Below are positions 60,996 to 64,000 of a DNA stretch of 64,000 bases, piece by piece. How positions within the stretch are numbered: position 1 is the first letter of the stretch; each line of letters begins with the position of its first letter. The DNA is taken from the NCBI GenBank assembly GCA_026014465.1, contig JAOZID010000004.1, positions 62,001 to 126,000 on the forward strand. Reading direction: 5' to 3'. The notes beneath the pieces were generated by a model, which saw only the letters and a list, made by a program, of their open reading frames with translations, ran no database searches and was not told where the DNA came from. The stretch comes from Candidatus Bathyarchaeota archaeon. Its GTDB lineage: Archaea; Thermoproteota; Bathyarchaeia; Bathyarchaeales; Bathycorpusculaceae. The position numbers were made by a program, and so were the translations under genes.

Positions 60996-61268
60996 CTATT
61001 TTTGGTTAAGTTTGGGTGCAAGCTGTTCAACTGCTGTTTTTAGTTTGTCCCATTCTTCTAGGTTGCGGACGCCAAACTTGTTTTTGCGTTTCCATTGTCC
61101 GTTGCGGTTTTGCCACAGGTACATGCCCATCTGCGGTTTGCCGTAGACTTCGAAAACCACGATGGCTTCCCACCACAGGTTGCTCTTGAATATGGTCACA
61201 TAATCTAAAACCTTGTAGAAATCGCTAATCGGCAGTTTCTCATCTTGCACCTGAGATGGTTCAGTCAT
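60996..61268 (-). CDS. Small hypothetical protein
   Basis: A 90-residue protein with many Trp, Lys and aromatic residues (FKSNLWWEAIVVFEVYGK, MYLWQNRNGQWKRKNKF). The central part may form a small beta-sheet, and the end (WDKLKTAVEQLAPKLNQK) a helix. No membrane helix or known motif is recognised. It is encoded just upstream of the DUF4443 gene on the same strand but with its own spacer. Start ATG 61268. Confidence 0.7.
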   Translation of the reverse strand: MTEPSQVQDEKLPISDFYKVLDYVTIFKSNLWWEAIVVFEVYGKPQMGMYLWQNRNGQWKRKNKFGVRNLEEWDKLKTAVEQLAPKLNQK

Positions 61269-61430
61269 AAATCATACCTGCCCTCTAAACCTCAACGCCC
61301 AACCATTTAAACCTTAACAAACCCCCCACCAACACCAACGCAACAAAAGCAACCCCCACATTCAAAGTGCCCCAGAATTTAAGCAAAAACGCTTATGCTC
61401 CACCGTTTCGCCGCGGCTTTTGCAGGTTAA

Positions 61431-61441
61431 GGTTTTATTAG
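61431..61441 (+). promoter_or_regulatory. TATA-like element of the permease gene
   Basis: GGTTTTATTAG is located about 40 bases upstream of ATG 61476 and fits an archaeal TATA box. Confidence 0.4.
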
Positions 61442-61475
61442 CTTCTTTGAGGTAGGGGTTTCTTAACGTGGTGTT

Positions 61476-62762
61476 ATGGAAAACAAGGAGCAGCCAAGTA
61501 AGCTCAAGCAGACTTTGAGCCTGTGGGATGCGGTTAACATAAACGTGGGCGCCATCATCGGCGGAGGCATCTTTGTTGTCACAGGCATCTTGGCTGATTA
61601 CGCGGGTTCCGCGCTGGTTGTTTCTATGGCTCTAGCCGCAGTGGTAGCCCTGTTCACGGCACTAAGCTTTGTTGAACTGGTCTCTTGGAAGCCCCTGGAA
61701 GGCGCCGCCTACGCGTATACGTGCCGTTTGGTTTCGCCCTTTGTTGGGTTCCTGACAGGTTGGATGTGGGTTATCGCAAACACGTTTGGGGGTGCGGCGG
61801 TTTCGTTGGGGTTTGGTTATTATTTGGCGGTTGCGGTTCCAGGGTTGCCTGCGAATGTGGTCGCGGCTATGCTTTGTTTGGGGTTTACGGCGTTAAATTT
61901 TGTGGGCGTGAAGCAGTCTGCGTGGTTAAATAACGTGTTTGTTTTGGTGAAGCTGGCTGTTCTGGGGTTTTTTGTGGGTTTTGGGCTTCTTTTTGTGAAA
62001 GCCGAAAATTTTGTGCCCTTTGAACCTTTTAGCGGCGGCATGCTGCTGGGGATGTGCTTTATCTTCTTTGCCTTTGGCGGATTTCCCCGCGTAGCCGTTC
62101 TAGCCGAAGAAGTCAAAGACGCCAAACGCAACGTTCCCCGCGCAATTTTGATTTCCCTGCTAATCTGCGCCTTAGTCTACGTAGTGGTGGGCGCTGTAGC
62201 CGTGGGTTTGGTTGGTCCATCGGTTCTGGCTTCCTCCAACGCGCCTCTAACGGTTGCCATGAGCGGTTCAGGAAACCCCTTTGCAGTTCAGGTCTTAGCA
62301 ATCGGCGGCTCTGTTGCCACGGCTAGTGTTTTGCTGGCGGCGGTTCTTGGGGTCTCACGCGTAGCGTTTTCCATGGCGCGAAACCACGACATGCCCGCTG
62401 CTTTAGGACGAGTACATCCAAGGTTTGGAACGCCCTACATAGCAATTCTGGTCATCGGCTTGGTTATGGCAACAGTGGTTTTGTTCGCCGACTTAGCCAG
62501 CGTAATCGCCGTAAGCACCTTTGGACTCCTGTTTAGCTACGTCTGCGCAAACACCTCTGCCCTCCGCCTCAAAAAACAAAAACGCCTATACCCCAAAGCC
62601 ATCTCCGTAATCGGGCTAATTCTAAGTCTCATGCTCATGACCTTTATCTTCTTTGCAACCCCCACCTCATGGCTCACCAGCATGCTCTTTCTTGCCGTTG
62701 GCATCGTAATTTACAAAATCAAAAGCCATCTTAGCCCACAACCTGCGCAGTGCCCCACATAA
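61476..62762 (+). CDS. APC-family amino acid permease
   Basis: A 428-residue transporter with about twelve membrane helices. Helix 1 has the family hallmark VNINVGAIIGGGIFVVTG, in which the Gly-rich break binds the amino-acid substrate. Helix 6 has CFIFFAFGGFPRVAVLAEEV, with the second unwound stretch. Between helices 8 and 9 is VSRVAFSMARNHDMPAALGRVHPRFGTP, typical of the APC superfamily. It should import amino acids with protons or sodium. The specific substrate is not visible. Confidence 0.92.
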   Translation: MENKEQPSKLKQTLSLWDAVNINVGAIIGGGIFVVTGILADYAGSALVVSMALAAVVALFTALSFVELVSWKPLEGAAYAYTCRLVSPFVGFLTGWMWVIANTFGGAAVSLGFGYYLAVAVPGLPANVVAAMLCLGFTALNFVGVKQSAWLNNVFVLVKLAVLGFFVGFGLLFVKAENFVPFEPFSGGMLLGMCFIFFAFGGFPRVAVLAEEVKDAKRNVPRAILISLLICALVYVVVGAVAVGLVGPSVLASSNAPLTVAMSGSGNPFAVQVLAIGGSVATASVLLAAVLGVSRVAFSMARNHDMPAALGRVHPRFGTPYIAILVIGLVMATVVLFADLASVIAVSTFGLLFSYVCANTSALRLKKQKRLYPKAISVIGLILSLMLMTFIFFATPTSWLTSMLFLAVGIVIYKIKSHLSPQPAQCPT

Positions 62763-62809
62763 GAGACCGCGGCGAACCCCCGAGTTTAAGAATCTGCTGT
62801 TGAGGGGTT

Positions 62810-63577
62810 TTAGGCGCTGATTTTTGGTGGGGGTTTTAGTCGTTTGCCTAGTTTGATGCGTAGGGCTATGCGGTAGAGTTTGCGTAGGGATTTGACGAGT
62901 TGTTCTATGGTGAGTTCGGTGGTGTAGATGAGGGGGATTTGTTCGTGTTGGGCGATTTGGATGGTGGTTTGGTCGGGTTTTTCTTTGTGGAAGACGACGA
63001 CGCGGGGTTTTAGGTTGCTGACTTTGACTATCATCATGGCTAGGCTGGGGTTTTCGACGTTGGTGAAGATTAAGGCGCGTTCGGTGCTTGCGCCTAGTAG
63101 CTGCGTGTATTCTTGTCCGCTAAATGCTTCTACGGCTTTTTGGCTATCCACGACAGTGTAGCCTTGGATTTCTTTTACGTACCTGTCTGTGTCTGCTATG
63201 ATTTCGCCGTTTATGGCTTTGCATAGGTGTTCGACGCGTACGGGGATGGGGAATTCGCGCAAATCTACAATTGCCATGCTTGGGGAGCTGGTTAGTTTTT
63301 CGAATTCGCGTATGAAGCGGCTGCCTCTTTCTTGGTCAAGCTGCAGTAGTCCCAGGACGAATCGGCGTATGAATTTGGCGCCTGGGCTTTTTCTTCTGCC
63401 GCTTTCATAGTCGCTTATAACGCTGGCGGAGAGCTGCATCTTCTCGCTAAGGCTTATCTGCGAAACCGCAAACAACTCACGCCACTTACGCATAGTCGCC
63501 CCTGGCTTACTCGACAAAATAACCTCGCCTGCAATTCTTCTACCCAGAACCTCGCGAACACTTGGCGACTCAGACAC
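62810..63577 (-). CDS. XRE-type helix-turn-helix regulator
   Basis: A 255-residue protein from GTG 63577. The helix-turn-helix (about residues 30-75) contains MRKWRELFAVSQISLSEKM, SVISDYESGRRKSPG and AKFIRRFVLGL. The remainder has CKAINGEIIADTDRYVKEIQG and VVFHKEKPDQTTIQIAQHEQ, a C-terminal domain seen in archaeal regulators. A TATA box at 63615-63622 places the transcription start downstream of the longer frame's GTG 63601. GTG 63577 has a GGGGGT ribosome site and is therefore preferred. It is divergent from pyrF. Confidence 0.85.
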   Translation of the reverse strand: MSESPSVREVLGRRIAGEVILSSKPGATMRKWRELFAVSQISLSEKMQLSASVISDYESGRRKSPGAKFIRRFVLGLLQLDQERGSRFIREFEKLTSSPSMAIVDLREFPIPVRVEHLCKAINGEIIADTDRYVKEIQGYTVVDSQKAVEAFSGQEYTQLLGASTERALIFTNVENPSLAMMIVKVSNLKPRVVVFHKEKPDQTTIQIAQHEQIPLIYTTELTIEQLVKSLRKLYRIALRIKLGKRLKPPPKISA

Positions 63578-63614
63578 AGCTAAACCCCCTTTAACCTCCA
63601 CATCCCAGATTAGC

Positions 63615-63622
63615 TATAAAAC
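63615..63622 (-). promoter_or_regulatory. TATA box of the XRE regulator gene
   Basis: The minus strand reads GTTTTATAGC. Its position relative to the two possible start codons decides in favour of GTG 63577. Confidence 0.5.
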
Positions 63623-63687
63623 TATACCGCTTCCCCAACCCCGCAGTGAATGCGTTGTTCTTTTAGTGTAGAACGGGGAACAGCAAA

Positions 63688-63696
63688 GGTTATAGG
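63688..63696 (+). promoter_or_regulatory. TATA box of pyrF
   Basis: GGTTATAGG lies about 40 bases upstream of GTG 63730. The spacing suits a short leader, and the region between it and the divergent regulator is about 70 bases. Confidence 0.45.
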
Positions 63697-63729
63697 CACA
63701 GTTTTAGAACTCAAAGGCGGTGTCGTTTC

Positions 63730-64000
63730 GTGTCGTTTAAGCAGCAAATGGAAGCAGCCTCAAAAACCAAGCAATCCAGCATCGTCCTCGCATTAGATTT
63801 TCCTTACCAACCCCCTTCACAGCGCGCTGACCTGTTGCAGAAAGCGTTGGGTCTTCTTGAAGCGGTTAACCCGCACATTTGCGCTGTGAAAATCAATCAT
63901 CACCTTACTTTGCCGCTGGGTTTGTTTGATGGCATCCAAAAAATTGTCTCTGCTGCCCACAGCTACGGATTGCCCGCGATTATGGATTGCAAAGCAAACG
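63730..64000 (+). CDS. pyrF: Orotidine 5'-phosphate decarboxylase, N-terminal part
   Basis: The first 90 residues of the gene, cut by the window end, starting at GTG 63730. It decarboxylates orotidine monophosphate to UMP. The motifs are SSIVLALDFPYQ (first strand with the catalytic Asp region), ICAVKINHHLTLPLG and GLPAIMDCKAN, the start of the DxKxxD catalytic motif in which the expected Asp lies just outside the window. It is the archaeal subfamily with a short N-terminal extension. Confidence 0.9.
   Translation, partial: MSFKQQMEAASKTKQSSIVLALDFPYQPPSQRADLLQKALGLLEAVNPHICAVKINHHLTLPLGLFDGIQKIVSAAHSYGLPAIMDCKAN

Noticed and set aside
63720-63739. Tandem 10-base repeat (GTGTCGTTTC) at the pyrF start as an operator
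   Set aside because: Only two short copies. They overlap the start codon, and the first GTG is followed by a stop. Most likely chance, though it selects GTG 63730 as the start.
1-64000. CRISPR arrays, transposase genes, integrases or toxin-antitoxin pairs
   Set aside because: No regularly spaced direct repeats, no DDE or integrase motifs and no recognisable toxin-antitoxin pairs were found in either strand.

Overview
The window is archaeal chromosomal DNA, most likely from a Bathyarchaeia-like (TACK) lineage. The archaeal assignment rests on aIF6, ribosomal proteins L18Ae, L31e, L39e and S19e, PDCD5, prefoldin alpha, the RNase P protein Rpp21, a GPN-loop GTPase, a DUF4443 winged-helix regulator, frequent GTG/TTG starts and TATA-type promoters. 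The finer lineage is an inference from gene content and from the style of the surface proteins. No rRNA, tRNA, CRISPR array or transposase gene was recognised.

Positions 1-33,100 form a cell-surface glycan locus, nearly all on the + strand. It encodes about nine glycosyltransferases and three polytopic GT-C-like proteins with large C-terminal ectodomains (530, 1056 and 1412 aa). It also has a Wzx-type flippase, a dolichol-phosphate-sugar synthase-like GT2 and three methyltransferases, one of them frameshifted. Nucleotide-sugar supply is covered by UDP-GlcNAc 2-epimerase plus UDP-ManNAc dehydrogenase (UDP-ManNAcA) and by rmlABCD (dTDP-L-rhamnose). A class II glutaminase fused to a WbpG-like sugar amidotransferase suggests an amidated or acetamidino sugar. 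The left 8 kb is visibly more AT-rich than the rest. Within it, a LamG-type surface protein carries a cytoplasmic Nudix domain whose catalytic box has decayed; an intact stand-alone paralogue lies about 25 kb downstream, next to a giant 14-repeat propeller surface protein.

Positions 37,500-42,130 hold a compact translation and secretion operon: Rpp21, YhbY-type protein, S19e, PDCD5, L39e, L31e with an unusual acidic N-terminal extension, aIF6, L18Ae, prefoldin alpha and FtsY. Positions 42,180-52,670 are mixed: a PPOX-fold protein, a class II photolyase convergent with a DUF523-DUF1722 protein, an amidohydrolase, a B12-binding radical SAM enzyme, a GT4 enzyme and a PQQ-type propeller surface protein.

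Positions 52,860-59,240 are the most unusual part. Two SPASM radical SAM paralogues resembling heme-pathway enzymes and a HemN-like radical SAM protein flank a six-helix membrane protein and an RnfD homologue fused to the ferredoxin tail of RnfC, with no other Rnf subunits nearby. The right end carries a GPN GTPase, two regulators, a small protein, an amino-acid permease and the start of pyrF. A dispersed element of about 60 bp, with a palindromic core and a G-rich end, occurs three times in intergenic DNA at about 8.1, 42.2 and 59.4 kb.
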